Counted from the stretch's first letter, positions 33,018-42,109 are shown. The stretch: 64,000 bases of DNA from Lelliottia wanjuensis (GCF_030238365.1 NZ_JASSOT010000078.1:117165-181164); one strand, 5' to 3'. Notes: generated by a model from the sequence alone, not told the origin. Program-made: numbers and translations.

Positions 33018-33919
33018 CCGTTTCTCTGGATACGCCGCTGGGGGCGCGCAGCAGCGAAGGCCGTCAGCGAATCAAACGCACCCTGAACCGTGGGGCGGGT
33101 TTTGTCGGCAAAATGGCGCGCAACCCGCTGACGGCGATCGGCGGCGGAATTGTTCTGCTGCTGCTGATCGTCGCCGCCTTTGCCCCGCTGATTGCGCCGT
33201 ACAACCCGCTGGTGCAGGACCTCAACAACGCGCTGGTCGCGCCGAACGCGCAGCACTGGTTTGGCACCGATGAGTTTGGCCGCGATATCTTCAGCCGCCT
33301 GGTGTATGGCTCGCGCATCACGCTGTATATCGTGCTGCTGGTGTCGGTTACCGTCGGGCCGCTCGGCCTGCTGTTGGGCGTTACCGCCGGGTATTTCGGC
33401 GGCAAAGTGGATGCGGTGCTGATGCGGGTGACGGATATCTTTATCTCGTTCCCGAGCCTGGTGCTGGCGCTGGCGTTTGTCGCCGCCCTCGGTCCGGGGC
33501 TGGAGCACGTGGTGATTGCCATTACGATCACCGCCTGGCCGCCGATTGCCCGTCTGGCGCGGGCGGAAACGCTCTCACTGCGCCAGGCCGATTTTATCTC
33601 GGCGGTGCGTTTGCAGGGGGCGTCCCCGGTGCGCGTGCTGTGGCGACATATCGTGCCGCTGTGCCTGCCGTCGGTGATTATCCGCATCACCATGAATATG
33701 GCGGGGATCATCCTGACCGCCGCCGGTCTGGGCTTTCTCGGCCTCGGCGCACAGCCGCCGGAGCCGGAGTGGGGCGCGATGATCTCCAGCGGCCGCACCT
33801 ACATGATGGAGTGCTGGTGGGTCGTGACTATTCCGGGGCTGGCGATCCTGATCAACAGCCTGGCGTTCAACTTCTTAGGAGATGGCCTACGTGACATCCT
33901 CGATCCTCGCAGCGAATAA
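33014..33919 (+). CDS. ABC importer permease, DppC/OppC type
   Basis: 301-aa permease with an OppC N-terminal domain (NPLTAIGGGIVLLLLIVAAFAPLIAPYNP, FGTDEFGRDIFSRLVYGSR) and BPD_transp_1 domain; EAA loop in ADFISAVRLQGASPVRVLWRHIVP. It ends FLGDGLRDILDPRSE, as typical for DppC. The 3' end overlaps the next gene. Confidence 0.95.
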   Translation: MTVSLDTPLGARSSEGRQRIKRTLNRGAGFVGKMARNPLTAIGGGIVLLLLIVAAFAPLIAPYNPLVQDLNNALVAPNAQHWFGTDEFGRDIFSRLVYGSRITLYIVLLVSVTVGPLGLLLGVTAGYFGGKVDAVLMRVTDIFISFPSLVLALAFVAALGPGLEHVVIAITITAWPPIARLARAETLSLRQADFISAVRLQGASPVRVLWRHIVPLCLPSVIIRITMNMAGIILTAAGLGFLGLGAQPPEPEWGAMISSGRTYMMECWWVVTIPGLAILINSLAFNFLGDGLRDILDPRSE

Positions 33920-34754
33920 CGCTCCCCTGCTCGACGTGCGCGACCTGCACGTCGATTTTATCAACGGCGGCGCGGTGACCCACGCCGTGCGCGGCGTCTC
34001 CTTCCAGCTCGGGCGCGAAAAGCTGGCGATTGTCGGCGAGTCCGGCTCCGGGAAATCCACCGTCGGGCGCGCGTTGCTGCGCCTGCATCCGGCGAAAGCG
34101 CGGATCAGCGCCACCCAGATGCAGTTTGGCGACGTCGATCTGCGCTCGGTGAGCGAGGCGCAAATGCGTGGCATTCGCGGGAAGCGCATCTCGATGATCA
34201 TGCAGGACCCGAAATACTCGCTGAACCCGGTGGTCTGCGTTGGGGCGCAGATCGCTGAAGCCTGGCTGACGCACCATCCGGGGCGCAAAGCCGAGGCGAA
34301 AGCCAAAGTGCTGGAGATGCTCGACGTGGTGCGCATCCGCCAGCCGGAGCGGGTCTATCATCTCTATCCGCACGAGATTTCCGGCGGGCAGGGGCAGCGC
34401 ATCATGATTGCCATGATGCTGATCACCGATCCCGAGCTGGTGATTGCCGATGAACCGACCTCTGCGCTGGACGTTTCCGTGCGTTTGCAGGTGCTGGGAT
34501 TGCTGGACGACCTGGTGAAATCCCGCGGGCTGGGGCTGATTTTTATCAGCCACGACATCAACCTGGTGCGCAGCTTCTGCGACCGGGTGCTGGTGATGTA
34601 CGCCGGGCGGGTGGTGGAGTCCATCGCCGCCTGCGATCTGCATAACGCCCAACATCCCTATACCCAGGGCTTAATCAGCGCCCTGCCGGAACTTCACCAT
34701 CGCCGTCCGGTGCTGCCAGTGTTGCAGCGCCAGGCCAGCTGGCTCAATGAATAA
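33891..34754 (+). CDS. ABC importer ATPase, DppD/OppD type
   Basis: Nucleotide-binding subunit of about 287 aa. Walker A GESGSGKST, Q-loop IMQDPKYSLNP, signature ISGGQGQRIMIAMMLI (one Gln more usual in this position is also Gln here), Walker B LVIADEPTSALD and the H-loop FISHDINLV. The C-terminal oligopeptide-transporter extension is shortened. GTG 33891 is chosen because AGGAG lies 9 nt upstream (33877-33881); the ATG at 33882 overlaps this Shine-Dalgarno and would add MAY. Either way it overlaps the permease stop by at least 29 nt. Confidence 0.93.
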   Translation: MTSSILAANNAPLLDVRDLHVDFINGGAVTHAVRGVSFQLGREKLAIVGESGSGKSTVGRALLRLHPAKARISATQMQFGDVDLRSVSEAQMRGIRGKRISMIMQDPKYSLNPVVCVGAQIAEAWLTHHPGRKAEAKAKVLEMLDVVRIRQPERVYHLYPHEISGGQGQRIMIAMMLITDPELVIADEPTSALDVSVRLQVLGLLDDLVKSRGLGLIFISHDINLVRSFCDRVLVMYAGRVVESIAACDLHNAQHPYTQGLISALPELHHRRPVLPVLQRQASWLNE

Positions 34755-34763
34755 GGAGCAGAG

Positions 34764-35537
34764 ATGATCGAGATTAAAAACCTCAACCTGGCCTTTGGCG
34801 AGGGTGAAAAGCGCAGTCAGGTGCTGAGTGATGTGAACATCAGGGTTGAAGCCGGCGAGATTTACGGCCTGGTGGGGGAGTCGGGGTCCGGCAAAACCAC
34901 GGTCCTGAAATGTCTGGCCGGGCTGTTTACCCACTGGGACGGTGAGCTGGCGATCGACGGCACCCGGCTTGGGCGAAAGATCAACGCCGAACGCTGTCGA
35001 AGGGTGCAGATGGTGTTTCAGGACCCGTACGGCTCGCTGCATCCGCGCCACACCATCGGCGATATTCTGGAAGAGCCGCTGCAAATCCACGGCATTTCCG
35101 ACCGCGATCGACGCATCCACAGTTTGCTGGATAAAGTAGGGCTGAACCGGGCGTTTCGTGATCGCTATCCGCATCAGCTCTCCGGCGGCCAACGCCAGCG
35201 CGTGGCGATCGCCAGAGCGCTGATTCTGCAGCCGCAGGTGCTGCTGCTGGATGAACCGACGTCGGCGCTGGACGTGTCTGTGCAGGCGGAGATTTTAAAT
35301 CTGCTGGCGGAGCTGCAGCGCGAGTCGAATCTCACCTATCTGATGGTGACGCACGATCTGGGCGTAATTGCCCATCTGTGCCAGAAAGTGGCGGTGATGC
35401 AGTACGGCAAGATTCTGGAGACCCTGACCGTGGATGAACTGGTCGCCGGAAACGCCCGCACCGACTACACGCGAATGCTGGTGAACGCCAGCCAGCAGTA
35501 CACCCGCGAGATGGCGCGGGAGGTGGCGGCGTATTGA
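34764..35537 (+). CDS. ABC importer ATPase, DppF/OppF type
   Basis: 257-aa second ATPase of the importer. Walker A GESGSGKTT, Q-loop MVFQDPYGSLHPRHTI, signature LSGGQRQRVAIARAL, Walker B VLLLDEPTSALDVS and H-loop MVTHDLGVI. Preceded by AAGGAGCAGAG. Last gene of the six-gene enolase-importer operon; a REP element follows. Confidence 0.95.
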   Translation: MIEIKNLNLAFGEGEKRSQVLSDVNIRVEAGEIYGLVGESGSGKTTVLKCLAGLFTHWDGELAIDGTRLGRKINAERCRRVQMVFQDPYGSLHPRHTIGDILEEPLQIHGISDRDRRIHSLLDKVGLNRAFRDRYPHQLSGGQRQRVAIARALILQPQVLLLDEPTSALDVSVQAEILNLLAELQRESNLTYLMVTHDLGVIAHLCQKVAVMQYGKILETLTVDELVAGNARTDYTRMLVNASQQYTREMAREVAAY

Positions 35538-35552
35538 GTGGTGGTTTTTGTT

Positions 35553-35621
35553 GCCGGGTGGCGGCTGCGCCTTACCCGGCCTACGGTTTTGTAGGCCCGT
35601 GCAAGCGTAGCGCCGCCGGGC
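35553..35621. repeat. REP pair (BIME)
   Basis: GCCGGGTGGCGGCTGCGCCTTACCCGGCC and the inverted GTAGGCCCGTGCAAGCGTAGCGCCGCCGGGC, joined by a short T-rich linker, between convergent operon ends. Confidence 0.82.
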
Positions 35622-35628
35622 AAAGACG

Positions 35629-36528
35629 TCAGCGCAACAGCACACAATCCGGCGGCAACCGGCACTCCAGCGCGCCGGGCAGCAGCGAAATACGGAAATG
35701 CTCCCCACTCAACGGCTCGCCGTCGAGGTTAAAAGTCATGCCGTGTGGGGCGATAATTTCAAACCACGCGGACTGTCCGTCGAGCACGTTCGGGCTCTCT
35801 TCCGGGCGGGTCAGGGTGGTGAACAGAGCGGGTAACATCCCGTCGCTGGTGAAAATCCGCAGCTGCAACAGACCATCATTAATCAGCGCATCGGGGCACA
35901 GCTGTTGCCCGCCGCCCGCCTGACGTCCGTTACCAATCCCAATCACCAGGGCGTCACCCTGCCAGTGGAAGTTCTCGCCGTTTATCTCGCAGCGGTCGGG
36001 CTTGAGCATATCCATGCGCATCAGACCGTGAATCAGATACGACACCCCGCCGAGCGCGGCTTTGAGTTTCTCCGGCGTTTCGCTGGTAATACGGGTGCCA
36101 AAACCCCCCGTCGCCATATTGATAAAACAGGTTTTCTCATTGACCTGGGCGATATCCACCGCCGTCGGTTTCCCGACGATGGCCAGCTGCAACGCTTTGT
36201 CCAGACTCTCAGGAATGCCCGCGCTGGTGGCGAAATCATTGGCGGTGCCGAGGGGTAAAATGCCCATCACCGGGCGATGTGCGGCGTCACGCTCAATCAG
36301 CGCGCTCGCCACTTCATTGATGGTCCCGTCACCGCCACCGGCGATAACAGTGGCGACGCCCAGCCGACAGGCTTCGTCGATATACCGTGCGGCATCCCCT
36401 TTTTCCCAGGTCACACGGACGTGAATTTGTGCGCCATTTTCACGCAAATCGGCAATCGCCTGGCGCAGAAAGTCATCGCCTGCACTTTTGCCGTTGAGGA
36501 TCAGTAAACTATCCGGATAGGTCGACAT
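35629..36528 (-). CDS. yegS: YegS, lipid kinase of the diacylglycerol kinase family
   Basis: 299-aa DAGK_cat-family kinase, the K-12 length; E. coli YegS phosphorylates phosphatidylglycerol in vitro. The nucleotide-binding GGGDGTINEV is at about residue 65, with ILPLGTANDFA, CFINMATGGFG and the C-terminal NLDGEPLSG. Start at ATG 36528 (MSTYPDSLLILNGK); a ten-codon longer frame to 36558 is not conserved. It is separated from yegQ by the CyaR gene. Confidence 0.95.
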   Translation of the reverse strand: MSTYPDSLLILNGKSAGDDFLRQAIADLRENGAQIHVRVTWEKGDAARYIDEACRLGVATVIAGGGDGTINEVASALIERDAAHRPVMGILPLGTANDFATSAGIPESLDKALQLAIVGKPTAVDIAQVNEKTCFINMATGGFGTRITSETPEKLKAALGGVSYLIHGLMRMDMLKPDRCEINGENFHWQGDALVIGIGNGRQAGGGQQLCPDALINDGLLQLRIFTSDGMLPALFTTLTRPEESPNVLDGQSAWFEIIAPHGMTFNLDGEPLSGEHFRISLLPGALECRLPPDCVLLR

Positions 36529-36606
36529 CCAAGGTTGCTCCCTTTTAAGCTCTATCAAGAGTGTATCTCAGGGAAGGAAAAAGCGCGTAAGAACAGGATG
36601 AAAGGC

Positions 36607-36692
36607 AAAAAATAAGCCTGCGTAAGGGAGATTACGCAGGCTAAGGAGGTGGTTCCTGGTACAGCTAGCATTTATGGGTTATGTTTTTCAGC
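36607..36692 (-). ncRNA. cyaR: CyaR (RyeE) small regulatory RNA
   Basis: The minus strand reads GCTGAAAAACATAACCCATA at the 5' end, then AATGCTAGCTGTACCAGG, AACCACCTCCTTAGCCTG and a closing hairpin (GCCTGCGTAA / TTACGCAGGC) with a T-run at 36612-36607. This is nearly base-for-base E. coli CyaR (about 87 nt), including the AACCACCTCC region that pairs with ompX and other targets. Synteny also fits, next to yegQ. Hfq-dependent, activated by cAMP-CRP in E. coli. Confidence 0.95.
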
Positions 36693-36699
36693 GCTGGGG

Positions 36700-36742
36700 A
36701 TAATACCCTTATTGAACGAAGCGGTATGTGATCCGTTTCTAA
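36700..36742 (-). promoter_or_regulatory. cyaR promoter with CRP half-site
   Basis: On the minus strand a TATTAT -10 (36700-36705) stands 8 nt before the CyaR 5' end. Plus-strand TGTGA-TCCGTT-TCTAA (36727-36742) is a CRP site with one perfect half, centred about 42 nt upstream of the RNA start, the class II position known for E. coli cyaR. Confidence 0.7.
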
Positions 36743-36777
36743 GAATTATCCCATGACGAAAAAATACCCCTGCTCAA

Positions 36778-38139
36778 CTACTTGTTGTGCGGGTTGCGGG
36801 TGCTTTCACCGGCAAAATTGCGCATCAACAGCGCGTATTCCAGCTCCACTTCTTCCGGCACCGGCAGCCACACGGTGTGACCGTCGCCAGGGGCAACGGT
36901 GATCGCTTCGCCTTTGCCGTTTTCCAGATGCTCCAGCGTAAAGTTGATATTGCCCTGCGGGGTCATCAGCTCCAGGCTGTCGCCTTTGGTGAATTTGTTT
37001 TTCACGGCGACGGCGGCCAGAGGCCCTTTGCGCGCGCCGGTGAAATCACCGACAAACTGCTGGCGCTCGGAGATGGAGTAGCCGTGCTCGTAGTTCTGGT
37101 AATCGTCATGGGTGTGACGGCGCAGGAAGCCTTCGGTGTAACCGCGATGCGCCAGACCTTCAAGGGTCTCCAGCAGGGTGGTGTCGAACGGTTTACCCGC
37201 CGCGGCGTCATCAATCGCTTTGCGATACACCTGTGCGGTGCGGGCGCAGTAATAGTAAGACTTGGTGCGACCTTCGATCTTCAGCGAGTGCACGCCCATC
37301 TGCGTCAGACGCTCGACGTGTGCGATCGCGCGCAGGTCTTTGGAGTTCATGATGTAAGTGCCGTGCTCGTCTTCGAAGGCGGTCATGTATTCGCCCGGAC
37401 GTTTCGCTTCTTCAATCATAAACACGCTGTCGGTCGGGGCGCCCACGCCCAGCGTCGGCTCCACGGTTTTCACCGGGATCGGCTCGTGCTTGTGCACGAT
37501 GTTACCGACATCATCCTCTTTGCCTTCCTGGACGTTATATTCCCAGCGGCAGGCGTTGGTGCAGGTGCCCTGGTTCGGGTCGCGTTTGTTGATATAGCCA
37601 GAGAGCAGGCAGCGGCCAGAGTAGGCCATGCACAGAGCGCCGTGAACGAAGATTTCGAGTTCCATTTCCGGCACCTGCGTGCGGATCTCTTCGATTTCTT
37701 CCAGCGACAGTTCGCGCGACAGGATTACGCGGGTCAGTCCCATCTGTTTCCAGAATTTGACCGTCGCCCAGTTAACGGCGTTCGCCTGCACGGAAAGGTG
37801 AATATCCATCTCCGGGAAGTTCTCACGCACCAGCATGATCAAACCCGGGTCAGACATGATCAGCGCATCAGGACCCATTTCCACCACTGGCTTGAGATCG
37901 CGAATAAACGTTTTCAGCTTGGCGTTGTGCGGCGCGATGTTCACGACCACGTAGAATTTTTTGCCCAGGGCATGCGCTTCGTTGATGCCGAGCTGCAAAT
38001 TCTCGTGGTTGAATTCATTATTACGCACGCGCAGCGAGTAACGCGGCTGGCCCGCATACACCGCATCGGCACCATAAGCGAAAGCGTAACGCATATTCTG
38101 CAGCGTTCCCGCCGGGGAAAGGAGTTCTGGTTTAAACAT
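36778..38139 (-). CDS. trhP: TrhP (YegQ), U32-family tRNA 5-hydroxyuridine synthesis protein
   Basis: 453-aa peptidase U32-family protein, full K-12 length. It acts in prephenate-dependent formation of 5-hydroxyuridine at the tRNA wobble position. U32 signature: EIFVHGALCMAYSGRCLLSGYINKRDPNQGTCTNACRWEY, with the Cys cluster that can bind an Fe-S cluster. The N-terminus MFKPELLSPAGTLQNMRYAFAYGADAVYAG is conserved. The real gene is on the minus strand; long open frames on the other strand are shadows. Confidence 0.95.
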   Translation of the reverse strand: MFKPELLSPAGTLQNMRYAFAYGADAVYAGQPRYSLRVRNNEFNHENLQLGINEAHALGKKFYVVVNIAPHNAKLKTFIRDLKPVVEMGPDALIMSDPGLIMLVRENFPEMDIHLSVQANAVNWATVKFWKQMGLTRVILSRELSLEEIEEIRTQVPEMELEIFVHGALCMAYSGRCLLSGYINKRDPNQGTCTNACRWEYNVQEGKEDDVGNIVHKHEPIPVKTVEPTLGVGAPTDSVFMIEEAKRPGEYMTAFEDEHGTYIMNSKDLRAIAHVERLTQMGVHSLKIEGRTKSYYYCARTAQVYRKAIDDAAAGKPFDTTLLETLEGLAHRGYTEGFLRRHTHDDYQNYEHGYSISERQQFVGDFTGARKGPLAAVAVKNKFTKGDSLELMTPQGNINFTLEHLENGKGEAITVAPGDGHTVWLPVPEEVELEYALLMRNFAGESTRNPHNK

Positions 38140-38293
38140 GTTTGTTCTCGTTCTGATGACAGGTCAGATCCGCGTACACCAGGTGCAGCGGTAAGGGGAG
38201 ATCCCGTACTTTAAGGGCGGGCATTGTAGCGCTGCGGGGGAGGGAGGTAAAGCGCCGGGTGGCCGCGGGGCCAGCCCGGCGGAGGTAATAGGA

Positions 38294-38626
38294 TTAGGTG
38301 AGGTCTTTCAGCGTCTGGCTTGACCCGTTATTTTTCACCGAGGCGATGCCGGTTTCCCGCGTTTGCTCGGACGCATACAGCTGGCTTGAGCCAATCACCT
38401 GATGGTTTGCCGCTTTCAGGTTGAAGTGATATTTGCCGTTAGCCGAGGTTTTTTTCTCATAGCGCTCGTCGTGCGGGCTGTTGGTACGCACAGAGGCAAT
38501 ACCGTTTTCTGCTGAAGCCCTGGTGGTGTACAGCTCACTGGTGAGGATAATTTCACCGTTCCCCGCTTTCAGAACAAACCTGAACTGCCCGTCACTGCTT
38601 TTGCTTAGTTCGAACCAACCAGCCAT
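38294..38626 (-). CDS. yegP: YegP, DUF1508 protein
   Basis: 110-aa protein made of two tandem DUF1508 repeats: GWFELSKSSDGQFRFVLKAGNGEIILTSELYTTRASAENGIASV and the later GKYHFNLKAANHQVIGSSQLYASEQTRETGIASV. Function unknown. Start at ATG 38626 with AGGAG 6 nt upstream, matching K-12 YegP; the longer frame to 38668 is not used. Confidence 0.95.
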   Translation of the reverse strand: MAGWFELSKSSDGQFRFVLKAGNGEIILTSELYTTRASAENGIASVRTNSPHDERYEKKTSANGKYHFNLKAANHQVIGSSQLYASEQTRETGIASVKNNGSSQTLKDLT

Positions 38627-38903
38627 AAGAACTCCTTGATCAAAAGTGTTAATCAAACAGGAAGTCACATCGGAGGATGCCGTTGAAAGTATGGGTGATT
38701 CTCAGGGAGTTGCCAGTGGCTGAAAACATATCGTTTACATATTAACCGGCGCGTATTTAGATATATTAAAACAACTTAATTATTAAATAATAACTCTCGG
38801 CTTTGTTTAATATTGATAATTAATGATTGGAATTGCATAATAAATGTACGCTTTATGAACGTGTTTGAGCTTTTACTTATATAATATTATGAAACATTAA
38901 TTT
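38627..38903. other. AT-rich intergenic region upstream of sinH
   Basis: About 280 nt between divergent yegP and sinH, very A+T rich in its right half (38750-38900). It must hold the sinH promoter; no defined operator was recognised. Confidence 0.4.
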
Positions 38904-41150
38904 ATGCTTCCTGTATATATCCTTCTGGCTTTATTTTGCTTTATGCTGTCATTTGGCATTTCTTCTGCGGCAGAGAATATAAATCTCCCTGATCTTGGGA
39001 GTGATTCTGCTATGCAAAAAAATAATACTGATAAATCAGATGGAGATAGCGGGAACAATGAAAAAAACATTGAAAAAAAAGTATCCGATATTGCAGTAAG
39101 TGAAGCGCAGCAGAGGTTTCAAAATCTGACGCCTGAAGGGATGAAATCAGAGTTTTATCAATACGGTAAAGGTGTCGTTACCGGCGCAGCTCAATCGCAA
39201 ATAGACAATTTGTTATCACCTTATGGCCATGTTGCTACAAATATAGCCATAGATGATAAAGGAAATCTCGATGGTTCTTCACTGGATTATTTAGTTCCCT
39301 GGTATAACGGGGAAAGTGATTTACTATTCAGTCAATTCTCAGTTCATAATAAAGATGGGCGTACCATTGCTAATATAGGCACGGGCGTTCGCCATAATGT
39401 CAGTAAAGACTGGATGCTGGGCACCAATGCTTTTTATGATCACGATATTACCCGCGGGCATAAACGTCTGGGTATTGGCACCGAGGCGTGGACTAATTAT
39501 CTCAAATTAAGCGGCAACTACTATTTACCGCTCTCTTCCTGGAAAGACTCTCCGGACCTCGATGATTACCAGGAGCGCCCGGCGCGCGGGTGGGATGCGC
39601 GCGTTCAAACTTATCTCCCAGCTTACCCGCAGCTTGGCGGCTCGATAGTGTACGAAAAGTACTATGGCGATCAGGTAGCCTTGTTCGGTACTGACGATCT
39701 GCAGGAAGACCCCTCAGCCGTCACGCTGGGTGTCGACTACACTCCCGTGCCTTTGATTACGCTCAAGGCTGGCTACAAAACGGATCAGTCAGAAAAAAGC
39801 GAAGTGACGGTCAATCTGGATATCGATTACCGCATCAACGTTTCGCTCTCAAAGCAACTTGATGGTGACGAAGTAGCGCAGATGCGGACACTTGCCGGTA
39901 GCCGGATGGATTTTGTCGATCGTAATAACGACATTGTCCTTGAATATCGGGAGAAGAACGATCTGGATGTCGGTATTTTCCTGGCTCCGACCAACACCGC
40001 AGCTCCCTGCATTCTTACCGACGCGCCGGATACCGCTCAGGCCTACGAGGGTTGCCACTGGACGGTGAATGCGGACATTACTTCGCATCTTAAAATACAA
40101 AGTGCGCACTGGGTGCCGATGGGCAACTTCAGCCCTGAAAAGGCGCTGGCGCTGCCAGCCTTATCGCCATCAACAAATATCGCAACCGGCAAGGATAACC
40201 ACTGGACCTTAACCTTCCCGGCGTGGGTGGATTCCCCGGACAGCAACGCGAATAAGTATCGCCTGGCGGTGACGCTGGTGGATGAAAAGGGGCACACCCG
40301 TCAGTCAAACGCGGTGAATATCCTGGTGGCAGAGGCGCCGACAAATTATCAACTGGTCATTGATGATGAAGACGGGGAGAAAAAAGCGGTCAAGGCTCCT
40401 GCAAACGGAATTACGCCGGTCAACCTGAAAAGCTACGGCGCAAAAGCGGCGGGCGTGCACGGTGAAACAACGCCGGTTGCCCCGGAAAACCTGGACATGA
40501 CGTTCCACGCCTATGAAGTGAAGGACCGGGATCACGCCCATGAAGTGCCTATCCACAAATCGAAAAAAGAGTGTGATAACGAGCAAAAATGCCTGTTCTT
40601 TGTTTCAGGATCGAGTAACGGGAAAGCCGTTGTTTCGAGCACCCGGAGCGGGATCTATGCCTTCGTTGCCACGCAGCAAGACGAAGATGGCCAGAAAACC
40701 AACCCCGTGCTCGTGGATTTTAGCGACAGCTCGCAGTATATCGTCGCCGCGATTGTCGATACCCAGAATCCGACAACCAATTTAATTGGGATTAAATCGA
40801 ACAAATTAGCCCTGGGTCATCAGTACCGTTTTATCCTGGCCTGGGACAGCAATAAAAACGGCCAATGGGATGCCTCTGATCTACAAACGGTGTCGAGCAC
40901 CGATCTTCGACCGCTGACGGAGGTGACTCACTATCGATGGTTATTTGATGGCAAAAGCACCAACGGAATGCCGGGTGGATATGCTGCCAGTAATACCGAT
41001 AACCAGGATATTTCCATTCCGGTCACCAATGCAGAAGCAAAAGCTATTTTCCCTGCCGCCGGTATTAATGGCGTCCAGGGATATCAATTAAGAGTGGATT
41101 ACAAGCTGACAACGGAAGGAATGCAGTTTGTCCAGGCTAACTTTAAGTAA
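38904..41150 (+). CDS. sinH: SinH-type inverse autotransporter (intimin/invasin family)
   Basis: 748-aa outer-membrane protein of type Ve secretion, resembling Salmonella SinH. The signal peptide is MLPVYILLALFCFMLSFGISSAA. An acidic linker precedes the inverse-autotransporter beta-barrel of about residues 85-330 (for example DLLFSQFSVHNKDGRTIANIGTGVRHN, MLGTNAFYDHDITRGHKRLGIGTE, GWDARVQTYLPAYPQLGG, TLGVDYTPVPLITLKAGYK). The exported passenger is short, without a string of Ig repeats, and ends in a roughly 110-residue module with an EF-hand-like loop DSNKNGQWDASD (648-659). That module also occurs in the next gene product. Start ATG has only a weak Shine-Dalgarno. The sinH, sinI and following gene form an operon on the plus strand, absent here in K-12. 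Confidence 0.88.
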   Translation: MLPVYILLALFCFMLSFGISSAAENINLPDLGSDSAMQKNNTDKSDGDSGNNEKNIEKKVSDIAVSEAQQRFQNLTPEGMKSEFYQYGKGVVTGAAQSQIDNLLSPYGHVATNIAIDDKGNLDGSSLDYLVPWYNGESDLLFSQFSVHNKDGRTIANIGTGVRHNVSKDWMLGTNAFYDHDITRGHKRLGIGTEAWTNYLKLSGNYYLPLSSWKDSPDLDDYQERPARGWDARVQTYLPAYPQLGGSIVYEKYYGDQVALFGTDDLQEDPSAVTLGVDYTPVPLITLKAGYKTDQSEKSEVTVNLDIDYRINVSLSKQLDGDEVAQMRTLAGSRMDFVDRNNDIVLEYREKNDLDVGIFLAPTNTAAPCILTDAPDTAQAYEGCHWTVNADITSHLKIQSAHWVPMGNFSPEKALALPALSPSTNIATGKDNHWTLTFPAWVDSPDSNANKYRLAVTLVDEKGHTRQSNAVNILVAEAPTNYQLVIDDEDGEKKAVKAPANGITPVNLKSYGAKAAGVHGETTPVAPENLDMTFHAYEVKDRDHAHEVPIHKSKKECDNEQKCLFFVSGSSNGKAVVSSTRSGIYAFVATQQDEDGQKTNPVLVDFSDSSQYIVAAIVDTQNPTTNLIGIKSNKLALGHQYRFILAWDSNKNGQWDASDLQTVSSTDLRPLTEVTHYRWLFDGKSTNGMPGGYAASNTDNQDISIPVTNAEAKAIFPAAGINGVQGYQLRVDYKLTTEGMQFVQANFK

Positions 41151-41203
41151 ATAATCTTGTTATATCAGTGTGAATTAATTATATCTTAATTATGTGAGTT
41201 TTA

Positions 41204-42097
41204 ATGAAAATGAAAACCTTTAACAAAACACTTATTGCCAGCGTGCTGTTTGCGGGCTGTGCACATATGGCCTCTGCGGAAGTTACAGACTCGGCGGGGC
41301 AATTAATAGGTACCTTACCCGTTTTAAAAGGCTCGGGTAACGGAGCTGTCGATCACAGCGTCACATTTAATAACGGACACGAAAGTGGCTCCACTGCTGC
41401 GATGTCGCCGGGTGATAAAATTACGCTGAGCTATCTTTTTACGGATAAAGAGGGCGATACCGACAGCAGTAAAACCTCTATTAAATGGTTTACGTCTACG
41501 GACGGACATGGTGCTAATAAGATTGCATTAGCAAACGATGGTAAGGAGAGCTATACCATTGCAGCGACAGATGCCGGGCGTTATCTGGGTGCAGAAATCA
41601 CCGAGCAAACCTCTACCGGTACGCCAAACAAAGGTCAGACGATCACCATCAATGATATTAGTGTGAATGATTCAACCGATAATATTCCAGACGGCCCAAT
41701 TGTCGGCGGTAATATCGGCGTCATGATTGTGGATTCCGCAGCGCCAACGGTTAACCTGATTGGTAAAGCGAACAGCCAGCTGCTCGTCGGCCATACCTAC
41801 CAGTTCAAAATCTGGTATGACGCGAACAATAACAACGTCATGGATGCGGATGAGCTTGATGCATCCAGCAACTACAACTACAAGTGGGTCTTCGACGGTA
41901 CCAGTGCGACGACAGGCACCGCGGGCGGTTATGCTGTCAGCAGCACGGACAACAAAGATCTGTCGATCCCGGAAACCAACGCCAGCGCGAAATCTATCTT
42001 CGCATCTGCCGGAGCGGACGGTGTCCAGGGCTATGGCCTGAAAGTGGATTATACGGCGAAAGTCAAAGCGGTTCTGAAATCGACCAAACGCAAATAA
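41204..42097 (+). CDS. sinI: SinI-family autotransporter-associated secreted protein
   Basis: 297 aa with signal peptide MKMKTFNKTLIASVLFAGCAHMASA. Two modules: an N-terminal one (about 27-165: DSAGQLIGTLPVL, SLYS-like DKITLSYLFTDKEGDTDSS, ITINDISVNDSTDNIPDGP), and a C-terminal one (about 175-290) homologous to the end of SinH, with the EF-hand-like loop DANNNNVMDADE at 206-217. No membrane anchor, so it is periplasmic or exported. Function unknown; the position after sinH suggests it assists or decorates the adhesin. Translation starts 53 nt after sinH, probably in one transcript. Confidence 0.83.
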   Translation: MKMKTFNKTLIASVLFAGCAHMASAEVTDSAGQLIGTLPVLKGSGNGAVDHSVTFNNGHESGSTAAMSPGDKITLSYLFTDKEGDTDSSKTSIKWFTSTDGHGANKIALANDGKESYTIAATDAGRYLGAEITEQTSTGTPNKGQTITINDISVNDSTDNIPDGPIVGGNIGVMIVDSAAPTVNLIGKANSQLLVGHTYQFKIWYDANNNNVMDADELDASSNYNYKWVFDGTSATTGTAGGYAVSSTDNKDLSIPETNASAKSIFASAGADGVQGYGLKVDYTAKVKAVLKSTKRK

Positions 42098-42109
42098 TCG
42101 ACAACCGTC

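Noticed and set aside
36787..38214. 475-codon open frame on the plus strand over yegQ
   Set aside because: Antisense shadow of yegQ in a G+C-rich gene; its translation shows His/Arg/Gln-rich non-protein composition.
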